Assembly: GCA_029948255.1 (NCBI GenBank)
Contig: JALIZF010001507.1
Span: forward strand, 1 to 64,000
From: Telmatactis stephensoni
Lineage: Eukaryota; Cnidaria; Anthozoa; Actiniaria; Isophelliidae
Direction of reading: 5' to 3'
DNA: 64,000 nucleotides
Shown piece by piece: positions 43,181 to 55,424 of this stretch. The position numbers were made by a program, and so were the translations under genes. Positions within the stretch are counted from its first letter, which is position 1, and each line of letters opens with the position of its first letter. The notes beneath the pieces were generated by a model that was not told the DNA's origin, did no database searches, and saw only the letters and a program-made list of their open reading frames with translations.

Positions 43181-43482
43181 GGCCTACTCTGGGGTCTAAC
43201 CTCGCTTAACTCGGACTAACTCGCAGACTCAAATGAGGAGTATAGCTTTTGCTTAATTTGTCTTAGTTAACTCGCACTACTCGCCTTAACTCGTATAGGA
43301 TTTCATAAAAGTAAATGAGGAGTGGCCATCTTCAGTTAACTCGCCTTAAGGTGGCTCGATATAGTTTTTTTATTTACTATGCTTCCGTTACTTTCTCATT
43401 CCATAAGTTGAAGTTGAAGTTGTTTTTATTTGCACTTTACAAAAAGATTAGATTATACACGTGAATTGAGAAAATAATAATA

Positions 43483-43600
43483 ATAATAATAATGAAAACT
43501 TTATTATAGCTTTTTCTTAAATTTACAATTATAAACCTCACTGCTTTCAGGTAGTTTACAATCGTCTACTTGAATCACTTAACTTAATAATAATAATAAC

Positions 43601-43652
<52 letters not shown>
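43483..43652. repeat. (TAA)n tracts, possible antisense retroposon tail
   Basis: Two TAA runs flank about 90 bases (gaaaactttattatagc ...) resembling a reversed 3' end with a TTA tail. It interrupts the left arm of the nested element. Confidence 0.5.
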
Positions 43653-43655
<3 letters not shown>

Positions 43656-44067
43656 TGAGCAACTTACTCTTGACCAACCAAAACGGTTTTTACACTAGTT
43701 ATTGGACTTAAGAGGAGATTTTTTTCAATGACGAGCAATAATGGCGAAAAGCGCCAAAAACTAGACCTTCGTGCGAGTTTTAATCCAAATTTTCGCGGTT
43801 CTGGATTAACACTCAAATCCCTTTCCTATCGGTACGTTAAAAACTGATGTACCAAGATGAAATACCCGTTTAAAACGGATGTTTGAATTGTACAAAGACT
43901 TTTTCTTGAAGTTGTGTTGGGATTAAGCTTTTTCAAGCTGAATATAAAGAAAACATACAGCAAGTGAGCAAATGAAGGCCTAAACCTCATTTTGAATCCA
44001 AATTTTCGCTTTGGATTAACACTTTGATTCAACTTTCACCGGCCAAAACTACTTACAAACAACTTAA

Positions 44068-44526
44068 AGTCCCTATGACGCATATTTTTTTATTTTCAAA
44101 CTCATTTCTTTTCTGGGAATATAGTTAAGATCTTTTTATCCCATTTTGGAATACTCTATATTTTCGGAGATATAAAAGTTTCAAATTTCAAAATGCAAAT
44201 GTGATGACGTCAGGGGAGTCATCATCACTAGCTTCTTATGGATTTTACTAAAAGAGGTCTTAAATTCCACAACCAGATTTTTTACTCAAACACAGGCTTT
44301 ACCAACGGAAATAAATTCCAAATGAAAAAATAAGAGTATTTCAAGTCATCTTCGTTTTGTATAATAAATGATGACTCCCCTGACGTCATCAAATTTGCAT
44401 TTTGAAATTTGAAACCTTTATATCTCGAAAAATATGGAGTGTTCAAAAGCAAGACAAAAAGACCTCAACTATATTCCCAGAAAAGAAATGAGTTTGAAAA
44501 TAAAAAAAATATGCGTCATAGGGACT
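44068..44526. mobile_element. Palindromic TTAA element inside nested element 1
   Basis: TTAA (44064-44067 and 44527-44530) encloses agtccctatgacgcatattt ... aatatgcgtcatagggact. The whole 459 bases is an inverted repeat centred near 44297. It is homologous to 12808-13240. This is therefore an insertion within an insertion within an insertion. Confidence 0.7.
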
Positions 44527-45536
44527 TTAAACTTTCTGACAGAAATGATTTTAGCTCTGTACAACAGTTATTCTTCAATTGCAACTCAGGAGTTTTTGTC
44601 GTTCACTGCTCGAACTTGAAAAAAGAATCCCCTCTTAAATCAAAGTTTATATTTTTGTCTCTCTCACTAGCTTCGATTTGTGCTGCTATAGCGACGGTAA
44701 ACAAAGATGGCCGAAATCTAATTTTCAAAAATATCTTTCGAAATCGAGCAGCTCTAAATAAGGGACCATATTGGCAATGAACTACATACTAAAGCAAAGA
44801 AATTAAGGCTGGATCCAAAAATAAATTACCAGCCCGTTTTCAAAACAAATCGCGAAAGCATAAATAATGCGAATTTGCCAATTTCCGGTCCTCGATCTAC
44901 TCCAAATCACTTCACTCAAAGAGTTTTAATTCTATGTTATCTACTTTACCTTGCACTTTGTTACATAGTATTTGGATGCCTGGAATTCTTTGAAATCATG
45001 AGATATTTCAGAAAAACTGATTCCAGTCTTATTTTATATCGTTGCCATGGTAAGACCAATTACACTGAAACTGACCAAAAAAACCCTTGGCCTTCAGTTT
45101 ATCTACTGACAGGAAAACCATAGTGGTTAAACTAGGGTAAGCTTATCACTTAATTAATAAACAAATTAATAAATTTCATTTTTTCAATTGTTTGTAATTT
45201 ATTCAAAAAATGGCTTGATAAGAATTTGTAAATTGTGCCTTAATTTATTTGCCTTAGTGTGTAGTTGATTGCACATGTACTCCCTTGTTTAAAGCTGCTC
45301 GAGTTCGAGAGATATTTTAGAAAAATTGATTTCAGCCATCTTTGTTTACCGTCGCTATGGCAACACAAATGAAAGTGAAATAGACAAAAATCAAAACTTT
45401 GATTCAAATCCAATAACTGGTGTAAAAACCGATTTAGTAATGAAAAGTAAGTTGCTCAATTAGTGAAGTGAAAAACGGAAGCATTGTCAATAAAATACTA
45501 TATCGAACCACCTTAACTCATTTTAACTCGCTTTAA

Positions 45537-47138
45537 GGTGACTCGATATAGTTGTTTTCAGACCGCACCGCACATTTTCATCTGGCGCAATGGACAACTT
45601 AATGCTCACCAATGGACTTGGTTTCTACACCAAATATGAGCATAAGATTGAAGTTTTAAATGATGTTATAATTAAATCGATCAACGTTTTTAAAATAGCT
45701 AAAATCGAACATCGTCAAAAATGGTTTTCCTCTATAATATCTCGCAAAATTGATGAGCTTCAGACAAGCGGTAAACTGTATAGAAAAATTCAGGCAAATG
45801 CACAACATTTCAAAGTGATTTTAAGAGATTTAATATGTTTGATTTTCTTTAAATCACCAAAGTTTCCACAGATGCTGTATTTCTATTCTTGGATATAACG
45901 ACAGTGTAAACAATACTCAAAGTACGCAAAACATCACGAGAACACTTTGCAAATATTGCTAAAATATACACTTACCTTACGTGAAAAAGCCGACTTTCAA
46001 CTCTTCATCGATGTCTAGATATATTTTTTTCTTTCCAAGTCTCTTGTGAGACATTTTCTCCGCAACTTTGTACATCAGAAGTTGTTTTTGAAAATCTCAA
46101 AAACGCAGGCTTATTTTTGCTTGGCGCTTAAGTAGGGCATTACTTGTTCCATACACAGCAATATTGCAACAGCTCATTCAAATACAAGCATTAAAACGAC
46201 CCGAAACTTAAACCTGATGTAGACCCAAACGCCAGCTCAAAACTTGCATTGAGACAACCATTCGACTCGCTAATTAGCATATTGCACTCGCAAATTGTTC
46301 ACAGCATGTGCACGTGCATAGCATACAGTTCCACGCTTCATGCATCAGGAACCGGAAATATAGAATTCGCTTTAGAATAACTAGTGCAATATGCTAATTA
46401 GCGAGTCGAATGGTTGTCTCAATGCAAGTTTTGAGCTGGCGTTTGGGTCAACATCAGGTTTAAGTTTCAGGTCGTTTTAGTGCTTGTATTTGAATGAGCT
46501 GTTGCAATATTGCTGTGTATAGAACAAGTAATGCCCTACTTAAACGCCAAGCAAAAATAAGCCTGCGTTTTTGAGGTTTTCAAAAACAACTTCTGATGTA
46601 CAAAGTTGCGGAGAAAATGTCTCACAAGAGACTTGGAAAGAAAAAAATATATCTAGACATCGATGAAGAGTTGAAAGTCGGCTTTTTCACGTAAGGTAAG
46701 TGTATATTTTAGCAATATTTGCAAAGTGTTCTCGTGATGTTTTGCGTACTTCGAGTATTGTTTACGCTGTCGTTATATCCAAGAATAGAAATACAGCATC
46801 GATATCTGTGGAAACTTTGGCGATTTAAAAAAAATCAAACATATTAAATCTCTTAAAATCACTTTGAAATGTTGTGCATTTGTCTGAATTTTTCTATACA
46901 GTTTACCGCTTGTCTGAAGCTCATCAATTTTGCGAGATATTAGAGGAAAACCATTTTTGACGATGTTCGATTTTCGCTATTTTAAAAACGTTGATCGATT
47001 TAATTATAACATCATTTAAAACTTTAATCTTATCCTCATATTTGGTGTAGAAACCAAGTCGATTGGTGCGCATTAGCATGTCCATTGCGCCAAACAAAAA
47101 TGTGCGGTGCGGTCTGAAAACAACTATATCGAGTCACC
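45537..47138. mobile_element. Nested TTAA element 2: 1.6 kb near-perfect hairpin
   Basis: TTAA at 45533-45536 and 47139-47142 encloses ggtgactcgatatagttg ... caactatatcgagtcacc. The arms of about 750 bases (45537-46286 and 46385-47138) are inverted copies with only scattered mismatches, around a loop of about 100 bases. The left arm has a 102-codon frame (45590-45898) rich in Lys/Ile with no recognised domain; its mirror copy in the right arm is altered. It shares terminal repeats with nested element 1, so the two are one family. Confidence 0.75.
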
Positions 47139-47252
47139 TTAACTCGCAGAGTTGGAGAAAAGCCATTTTTTCCCTAACTCGTCTCAAACTTGCCTAACCT
47201 CGCTCTATAGCTCGCTGTGAGTTAAAGCGAGTTTAGACCTCAGAGTGGGCCT

Positions 47253-48750
47253 AAAGATTTAAGCGTAAACGATGGTATATTAAATGAAATTAAAGTTACC
47301 ATTAGCACCCGATTAGTATTATAGCCATATTGTATCTTCTATAATTATATCCATTTTGAAATCACTAACAAATCCTGCAATCTGATTGGTTAAAAAGTGT
47401 GCGATTTATTCACGAATCGCATCTTTTTTGCTCTAAATCGCATCAATTTGAGCCATTAATCGCACCAATTTGAACAACCAATGAGATAGCAGGAAACATA
47501 CATTCTGACCAATCAGAACACAGAAAAAAAATAAAGCCAATTAAAAGTATGACTAAAAATTTGAGGGGATTTTCTGGGGAAAGACAGGTGAAAGGCAAAA
47601 CTTTTACAAGAAAATGGACAAAATTGAAAACTTACAGTTTCCAGTTGACGACAAAATTCTCCTCAGAGCTATACGAATAACTGTTGAGAATCATTGTCCT
47701 TCTAATCATTCGACATTGGAAATGTCAAGCTATGTACAAACATATCATCAACAATCCAAGTACCGAGTCCATTGAAGTTCCTGCTTTTCAAGAACAAAAT
47801 AATGGTTTGCTTTCCAGTGACACAAGCCAGGATATCTCACAACGTAAATTTGTAGCTACCAACAAAAATACAAGCTGTTGAACTAAACAGTTCCTTGCTA
47901 TTTACAACAAGACAAGAATCCTGTCGTCTTGAAATGGACATCAACAACATCGTTGGCTGACACATGGCGCCCACAAATCTCGACAAAAGACTGTAAAATT
48001 TCATTTTTATCCATTTTCTTGTAAATCACTTCAGATAATTCGTTCTCTAAACAGAATGAGGAAAATATCGTGTAGTAAAATTAATTAAGACCATATTTCA
48101 GCATGCTTGAGGACGGCCAAAGAGCTCGGACATCGAAGATACATGCAAAAAGACGTTTCTTGTCAAAATTACATTTCTCAAAGCACGTTTTATGCTAGTT
48201 CATGACTAAGATGAATGCCATATATTCCAGCAAAGAGAAATATTATCCAAGTAGGTATCATCCAAGCTTCAATGCTGGTTTAGTATCCTGTCCAATTCTG
48301 ACAACAAAATTTTGTGTTTCGGTGATCAAGGAATGGCGCCAAAGTGAGCCACCGGCCAACCTGTTGCACAATAAACTTCTTCGCCAACAAACAGCAGAAA
48401 GAACCAATGAAGAAGACGAGACGAGCATTTATCATCGACTCTGAAGGCCCACTCAACTGCAAAATCAGTTTTAGACTGATATTATATAAACTATGGACTA
48501 GCTGTCGTGAGCAGCATGCATTCAGTAAAGACAGTAATTTTGACGTGACGTAGATTATGTGATGGTCACGTGAGCAAGGTTATAAATATTTGTGTAGTTT
48601 CACTTCCGGTTATAGCAACGAATTCTTTTATAACGATGTACAAACACTTGAAAACCATCTAATAAATATACCTGTCATTTCATTATCAAGTTATCACTAT
48701 GTATTGCAAGTATTATATTACTGTAGATTTCAAAATGGATATAATTAAGT
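47253..48750. other. Second insertion zone upstream of GRL5
   Basis: 47253-47320 continues the GRL3-like flank (taagcgtaaacgat ... aaagtta-cattagc). About 1.5 kb then intervenes before the conserved ttgtgatttctacag at 48905, which in GRL3 follows within about 30 bases. The inserted DNA has gattggtt-type inverted words at 47375-47520 and several short frames (47684-47881, 48202-48444) that I cannot assign. Confidence 0.45.
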
Positions 48751-48895
48751 GGTAATTGAACTTCGTGTCGTGCAATTTTGGTCTGAAATCATACTTGTGA
48801 TTAACAAATTGCACTCCCGCTACGCGGTCGTGCAATTTTGTAATCACTCGTATGATTTCAGACCAAATTGCACTCCACTCAGTTCAATTACCATT
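48751..48895. repeat. Hairpin just before the GRL5 start
   Basis: ggtaattgaact...gtgcaattttggtctgaaatcata pairs with tatgatttcagaccaaattgcac...agttcaattacc around the loop gcactcccgctacgcggtcgtgc. It ends about 10 bases before the leader-intron acceptor region of GRL5. Confidence 0.7.
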
Positions 48896-50248
48896 ATTAA
48901 CTGGTTGTGATTTCTACAGAATGAGGGAAAACGTGCACAGACGCCGAACAACAGATTTAGAATCTAGTAGCATAAGCGATGTCGGTACCGACGTGAATGC
49001 TGTTAGCGCCAATATCCAAACCAAAGGGGAACTCCTTTGCACCGATGAGCTAAGAGCCACACTAAATCCAATGATGCTTTCCATGAAGTTGATGGGATTA
49101 CTTTATGGAGATGTTTATCAAGCAGGATATTTGAAGTCAAATTCTGTTGCCCCAAATTCCAAAAAGAACAATGATGACATTGCAGTAGAGATTCATACCA
49201 GTTCTCAAGCTCAACCAAGAAATCGTAGATTTCATTTTGGACTTTGTTATTGTGTCTACGTTGCTGGTAATATTTGGATTGCTGTTGGTTATTCAACTAG
49301 ACTCACGTTTATTGGACTTGATTTCATTGAAATCCTTACCCGACTCACGTTAGTTGGTTGGTTCTTGCTTTGCGCAGGTCAACATTTCTTGTGCTTGATG
49401 ATCACATCATATCGCACAAAGTCATCTCCATTGACTCGGTTTGATAAGTTTGTTAAAGCTGTTACTCAAGTGAGGTCTGGAAACATATCTAAATCCAAAT
49501 TTCGCATCAAAATTGTTGTGATAGTTGGATGGGTGGCTTTCATTATGAATACTGTTATCATAATATCCTATATCTGCTCTGTATTTTCCTGTCGATTCAA
49601 TTCGCAAGGATGCTCGGAAAATGTTTTTTGGAGATTCAGAATGGACAAGTTCCACTATCGATGTTATTTGCTATATTTATTCAACCATGCAGTCCTTCAT
49701 CTCTGGAAGCTGGATTCTTCCAACATGTTTTTACGTGTGTCTGTGCAGTATTGTAACGGACAGATTTAACGAGCTCTTCGAGAGGACATCAGAAACCATC
49801 TCTAAGAGGAATAGCTTGAACTTGGCCAGCGTCCGTAAAGAGTACGTGAATCTTTGCCATACTTTATCTGCTCTGGATGATGTGCTGTCCCCGCTTGGCC
49901 TCTACATGTTTACTGTATACATACCACTGACTTGCATGAACCTCAACGTCTGCATCCAGACGTTTGAAGCTAACACCCTAATGAATCGCATTGGATTTAT
50001 TTTCTCGAATTCAAGCAATCTATTGGTTCTTCTTGTTGCGTCTATTGCTGGGGCTCGTGTCAACGACTCGGTAAGCTGACTAAAGAGCTATAGTAGTGAC
50101 GTAGTTTTACCGATAAAGAGATTCGGGTTACTATGGCTAGAAAATATAATGACAGCTAACGAGGCTTGGTTGGGCGGAACAAAAATGCGAGGCACGTCAG
50201 CAAGGAAGATAAAAATTTACCGAGAAAACCGCCGATCGACTGCCTCAA

Positions 50249-50424
50249 TACAATACAATACAATACAATACAATACAATACAATACAATACAATACAATA
50301 CAATACAATACAATACAATACAATACAATACAATACAATACAATACAATACAATACAATACAATACAATACAATACAATACAATACAATACAATATATAC
50401 AATACAATACAATACAATACAATT
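50249..50424. repeat. (AATAC)n repeat in GRL5 intron 1, block 1
   Basis: About 34 five-base units starting some 180 bases after the exon 1 donor. GRL3 has a degenerate AATAC/AAAAT tract at the matching place (29940-30060), so the repeat predates the duplication. Confidence 0.9.
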
Positions 50425-50599
50425 ATCAGTACATATATATATATATTTTTGCTTTCGAAATCTGAATATTCATACTAAATCAATAAATCAAAATTAACTA
50501 TATATCGATATTTTTCCGCCTAGTTATTGTTTGCAAATAATTTTCATCGTGAGTTTTTCACCTTTCTATTTTAATTTATATATTTATATCTTAATTTAT

Positions 50600-50790
50600 T
50601 TATTTGAATTTTATGTTATACACAGCTTCAATGCAAACAAGTGTCAACGTTTTGAATCCTGTGTCTAATAAAGTTATTATTATTATTATTACAATACAAT
50701 ACAATACAATACAATACAATACAATACAATACAATACAATACAATACAATACAATACAATACAATACAATACAGTACAATACAATACACA
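50600..50790 (+). repeat. Retroposon tail plus (AATAC)n block 2, GRL5 intron 1
   Basis: gtgtctaataaagttattattattatt resembles the LINE 3' tails at 22150 and 62640. It is followed at once by about 19 AATAC units. Confidence 0.6.
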
Positions 50791-51897
50791 TATAGAGTCC
50801 ATTTTTTGCGTGGTTCTGTTGACTGACAGATATAAATAAAGAAGAGGAAATAGCGTCCTTTCCACATTGCTTTAACCCTGCCAAGGGGACACCTCCTTAA
50901 AAGGACACATTTTCAGAGTCACAAAATGTTTATTACCACATTGCTTTAACCACTGCTAAAAAGATTACGGGCTTAAAAGACATTAAAAGGACATGCAAAA
51001 ATGCACTTTTCACATAACAGAACTTGATATTTCCACACTATGTCAATCTATATTAGAAACTACCCGCAATTGTTAAGAGACGCTTTCAATAATTCGCTGT
51101 AATGCCAAAAGTGTTTACTAATAGATCTTTTTAAAGGTTTACTGAACGATTTTCTTGATAGTTCTCGTTAATTATATGGCACTTAACTTAAAAACTGATG
51201 TTCTTTGCATGGGGAAGATTAATTCTTCTATCTCTTTATGATCCAACAATAAACATTTTGTTTTGAAAGATGCACCCTCTGCTCGCCTCCCATTTATGGT
51301 AATCACTAATTAAAGTTTCCGGACGACTGTATAGTTGCTATTGTGATGGTGATGGCAAACCCAACATATCGGTTTTATTCGTAATTGTCTTTTCTTTCCC
51401 AGGCCATTCGTTTGTCAGAACTCCTTTACGACATCGACATCAATGGCTTGGATAGCAAGAGTGAAGTTGAGGTAGGCATTATTACTGAAAAATGCACCTT
51501 GCATTTCAAATACAATAACATACTCCATGAGTATTGGTCAACTCCTACCGAGTCGTAATAAATAAGACGCTTTGTTATATTCCATCTGTCAAAGTCAATT
51601 TTTTCCGTGCTCTGATTGGGCGAGAGCGCATCACGTGAACGTCAACAAATTTTGCTGTTTCCCCAGCAACAACTCTCAGCGGGCAACAGTGTGTTTTATT
51701 GACCGGTAATAACAAAACCGGAAGTTGATTGAGCTTTGAAGGCACGTTTTTGCAAAACTCGTGTTTATTGTCAAACTTTTAAGACCAATATACAACATTT
51801 ATTCCGAGAAAAGGTCAGAAAAATGATGTTAAAAACTTTAACTGTAGGCAGCGACTTTTTGCTTTTTATTTTGTTCTTTGACAGTTGGTATATAATA

Positions 51898-52477
51898 GAC
51901 AAGGCGCATTTTCGAGAAATCAGATACCTGGAGGCATTTTGGAGTAGAGGCTGGTAACATAACTATTCTAAACTAATTTTTCATGCTGAATCCGAATATG
52001 GCTGTTACCAAGACGTATTCTGCAATCTTTTACGTGTAAATTGTGAATTGCTACAGTCATTTCTACTAACGGCTTTTTCATGTAATTACAAAAGTTCCCA
52101 AACTTAAAAACAATTACCATGGCTGGAAAGAGCATATCAATATCAGTAAAACTGTGAAGTTTGAAGGATATCAGTTGAAAAATCAAGGAGATACGAATTT
52201 TCAAAAAACGAAATTTTGTATGAAAACACTTACAGTTATGCAAGAGATACAAACAAATTTCGATTTTTGAAAATTCGTATCTCCTTGATTTTTCAACTTA
52301 TATCCTTCAAACTTCCAAAACACGTCTTACACGTATAAGATTGCAGAATACGTCTTGGTAACAGTCATATTCGCATTCAGCATGAAAAATCGGCTTAGAA
52401 TAGTTATGTTACCAGCCTCTACCCCAAAATGCCTTCTGCACTTTTTGCGATCGACTTTTTCAATTTTGCGCCTTGTC
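51898..52477. mobile_element. TA-flanked hairpin MITE in GRL5 intron 2
   Basis: TA target sites at 51896-51897 and 52478-52479 enclose gacaaggcgcattttcgaga ... ttttgcgccttgtc. The same inverted arms as 24923-25625, but about 120 bases of the right arm are missing. GRL3 intron 2 lacks it, so it came after the block duplication. Confidence 0.75.
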
Positions 52478-54067
52478 TATAACAAAACACTTATTGACTG
52501 GGACCTCGGGAAAGCAGTATGTTTTGTGGTCCCTCGACCGCCAATGTTTCCATCGGCTCCGCCTCGTCAGTAAGTGTTAAATGATACCTTTCACTTATTG
52601 GACTACGAGGAAGTTACAAAGCTTGCTTGCAAAGGCCATCTGGGTAATTTTTCTTACGTTTGACGACCGCCGCAACACAGATCTAGACTCGGTGTGCTAC
52701 AAACAGCCCGAGTAATAACCATATCCAATTTGAGACTCATAACAAAATATTAAACATTTCAACAAAAAAATTTCGAATTTATTTTAAACTATTTTATTAG
52801 CTGTCATGTCTTGATCATTCCATAGAGCTTAGACAATGTCTTCAGTATTGTTGTTTTATATAGCTATATACTTGCAAACGTATTAATATCGTCGCACAGA
52901 GTCCTATTGTCTTTCGGGACATCCATTGTTACGGTGGGCTGACAGACTTTTGTAAATTTGCATAAATATGATGAGATCGTTTCTGAGCTTGGACTAAAAA
53001 ACATGTAACTCAAAAAAGATATAGAACACTTTTTGCCGATCATCAAACTTAATTAAGGGTGCAAAATGCATGATTGTTATATATGTATCTTTGTTTTGTA
53101 CCTTCAGCCTCACTGAAAAGTCGTCGTGCTGATCAGTAAATAAAACATTTTTTTCGAGCTCCGTACAAAAATGACCGTAAAATAGCTTGTTTTGCCGGTG
53201 AAAAACATATAAAAAATTTTGAGTGTCGTCGTTCATATAAATATCAGTTGTTAGGTAATTACGTTGACTTTCATTTGCGCAAATACAAACACTACTTGAT
53301 AGCCCACTGGCGCCATTTTGGCCGAATTTCTTTGTAAATCACATCATTCAAGAGTCACACTCAGATGAACATGGTTTGAATCTAGCGCCAAAACAATAGA
53401 GAAAGTCCCGGATGTGTCCCTGAATTCTGTGCGATGCAAACTAAGAAAATCATTGAAGATGACGTCATCAAACATGGCTGGAGTTTTCGTTACGCGTCTA
53501 AATAGTAGCAGTTAAAGTAATATCAAATTTATATTTATCATCAGCTCATGTTGTTGCTTTCAAACGTAAACAATAATTACACGGGATTGACCGTTGGTGG
53601 CCTGGTAACTATCACTAAAGAGATGATACTAACGGTGAGGTTTAAGCACTAAAGTATAATTACACTATTTTCATGTAAAGACCTTTCAAATTTGGTGTTA
53701 TGTTATTTTAAACCCTAGCTCCGCTTTATTCGTTTTCAAAAGCACATCATTCGCAACTAATCCGTAATAAACTGACAATGTTGTGAAGTAGACACAAGCT
53801 AACGTACAATGCACCTCTCAGGCCCTAAACGCCTTATTCCAAAATGGTTGTCAGCGTGATGATGTGGGTCGGACTGGGTAGCATCAAAACTTGAGCAAAA
53901 CAGCATTGGGTCAAGATTTTGCTGAAGAAAATGCCAATGCTAACTACTAATACTGTACCTTGAACTTGACATAATTTCATTATTTATTGCAGGTCTTTGG
54001 GACTGTAATTGCTTATTTGACCATTTTGGTACAATTTAAATAGTTTATCAGAAGCTCGTATTTAAGG

Positions 54068-54262
54068 TTGTTCGGGACCCTTGCTACTGCGCATCTCCAC
54101 GCGCATTCGAGCGCACGCACTTTAAAGAACATTCGCTTGTCCGTGGGAAGTCTGGGCATTAGCGAGTCAACGACTGAAAAGCGAGGAAATTCTCTTTTAG
54201 CGGAGAAAAATAACATTTTATCGACCAAGCTCTGCAAATTGTTTTACACTATGTAAAGTAGG
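54068..54262 (+). mobile_element. Partial TTAA-family transposon after GRL5
   Basis: TTAA (54064-54067) followed by ggttgttcgggacccttgct; it tracks copy 1 (6030-6230) through gggaagtctgggcattagcgag, gagaaaaat and tacactatgtaaag. It breaks off at or inside the left end of the large palindromic element. Confidence 0.55.
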
Positions 54263-54779
54263 AGTAGATATGGAATAGCGGTTCTAAGCCACCCAGAGCG
54301 CCGGTGCTGCGGCGCGTCCGAAGAACAAAATATATTCTTTGCGGAGCAACAAAAGAAATTCTTTCCAGAGCAACAAATTGATTATATTCCAGAGCAACAA
54401 AAGAAATTCTTTCCGGAGCAGCTAAGTAAATTATTTCGGAGCAACTAACCAACGAAATTCTTTCCAGTGCGACCGAGGAACAAACGTAATACTGAGAACA
54501 GTCCGTTGCGCAGCAACCGAGCAACGTTTTCGGAATTTCAAACAAAAGAACGAATTGGTAGTGACACGTGCCACGCTTAAGGGTCTATTGTGTTCAATTC
54601 AACCACCTGCAAAAACAATATAGTTGACTATCATATTGAAAGAAATTCTTGGTTTGATTTAAAAAATTGGGAATGCTATAAAATCCTCAAAATACCAAAA
54701 AAATCACAAATTCTTGAAATACTAGAGTTTGCACACTAAAAACGATACATTTTAAAAATACTTGAAAATTAAAGACACC

Positions 54780-55112
54780 ACCGAATGCGCGCCTTTGAAA
54801 CACAGTGTTTTGAAAGAAACATAATTACCGAACAAAATGATCGCGAGGGATGTGTGTGTCTTTGAAACACAGTGTTTTGATTAACATAATTACCGAACAA
54901 AATGACCGCGAGGGATGTGTGTGCCTTTGACACACAGTGTTTTGAAAGAAACATAAATACCAAACAAAATGCTCGCGAGGGATGTGCGCGCCTTTGAAAC
55001 ACAGTTTTTTTGAAAGAAGCATAAATACCGAACAAAATGCACAGCGAGGGATGTGTGTGCCTTTGAAACACAGTGTTTTGAAAGAAAACCTATAAATACC
55101 GAACAAAATGCA
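54780..55112. repeat. Tandem about 65-base repeats inside the left arm
   Basis: About five units built of tgaaacacagtgttttgaaag, acataa(a/t)taccgaaca and aaatg-tcgcgagggatgtg. The mirror copies lie at 58726-59060. Each unit contains a TAAATACC-like word. A second shorter repeat family (agcaacaaaagaaattcttt) occupies 54340-54475. Confidence 0.7.
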
Positions 55113-55424
55113 CACTCATAGTGCCCACAAACCCACGAAGAGTCGTCATCCCCTTCCCCACCCCCCCCCCCCCCCCCAACCCTTCCGGGGGAGGGGGGGG
55201 GAGGGGTCGACCCACACGGACGGCGAAGCCGTCCGAAGGGGAACCTCTCATCCTCGGATCCAACACTCTCTTACGAATGAAATACTGGGAACAGTCCGTT
55301 GCGCAGCAACCGAACGACGTTTTCGGAATTTCAAACAAGATCAAATCTAATTTTATTAAGTACAACAAATACTGTCTTCAGTTCCATCTGGCTTTAATAT
55401 ATTTATTTAAGTTACATTCAGTTC

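Larger units (their letters stand above)
43350..45512. mobile_element. Nested TTAA element 1 with GGTGGCTCGATATAG ends
   Basis: TTAA at 43346-43349 and 45513-45516 encloses ggtggctcgatatagt ... ctatatcgaaccacc. Inner inverted matches: aacttactc...ttttacactagttattgg (43655-43704) against ccaataactggtgtaaaaac...aagtaagttgctcaat (about 45410-45462), and the tagcgacggtaaacaaagat block (44690) against its complement (45345). It holds a (TAA)n insertion at 43483-43652 and the palindrome at 44068-44526. The 123-codon frame at 44409-44780 looks accidental. Confidence 0.68.
43181..47252. mobile_element. Outer fold-back/MITE carrying two nested fold-back elements
   Basis: The ends ggcctactctggggtctaa and ttagacctcagagtgggcc are inverted. 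A candidate target duplication (aaagat) flanks it. The body of the outer element is short and made of repeated aactcg/cttaactcg words (43195-43345, 45517-45532, 47143-47235). Two longer elements sit at TTAA sites within it (43350-45512 and 45537-47138). The site corresponds to an unbroken ggggagaaaggata...gtaaacgat stretch before GRL3. Confidence 0.72.
48921..54043 (+). pseudogene. GRL5: gustatory-receptor-like gene with a 7-base frameshift
   Basis: Exons 48921-50070, 51403-51471, 53545-53634 and 53993-54043. It is the sister of GRL3, with the same motifs (LNPMMLSMKLMGLLYG, VRKEYVNLCHTLSALDDVL, C-terminus FGTVIAYLTILVQFK). Exon 1 is 1150 bases, against 1143 in GRL3. The excess is a 7-base insertion near 49567-49575 (atatcctatatctgctc where GRL3 has atatctgctc), in the middle of TM3, and it shifts the frame to an early stop. 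Downstream the reading frame and all splice sites are well kept, so the lesion is recent, polymorphic or an assembly error. Intron 1 carries AATAC repeats, and intron 2 a hairpin MITE. Confidence 0.85.

Noticed and set aside
44409..44780. 123-codon frame inside nested element 1
   Set aside because: Half of it lies in the palindrome and the composition is mixed; it is more likely accidental.
50149..50884. Frames made of repeated five-residue words over AATAC repeats
   Set aside because: Pure pentanucleotide repeats are open in all frames when no stop word occurs.
54780..55112. CRISPR-like array of repeats and spacers in the palindrome arm
   Set aside because: Units are contiguous variants of one sequence with no unique spacers, and the context is eukaryotic.
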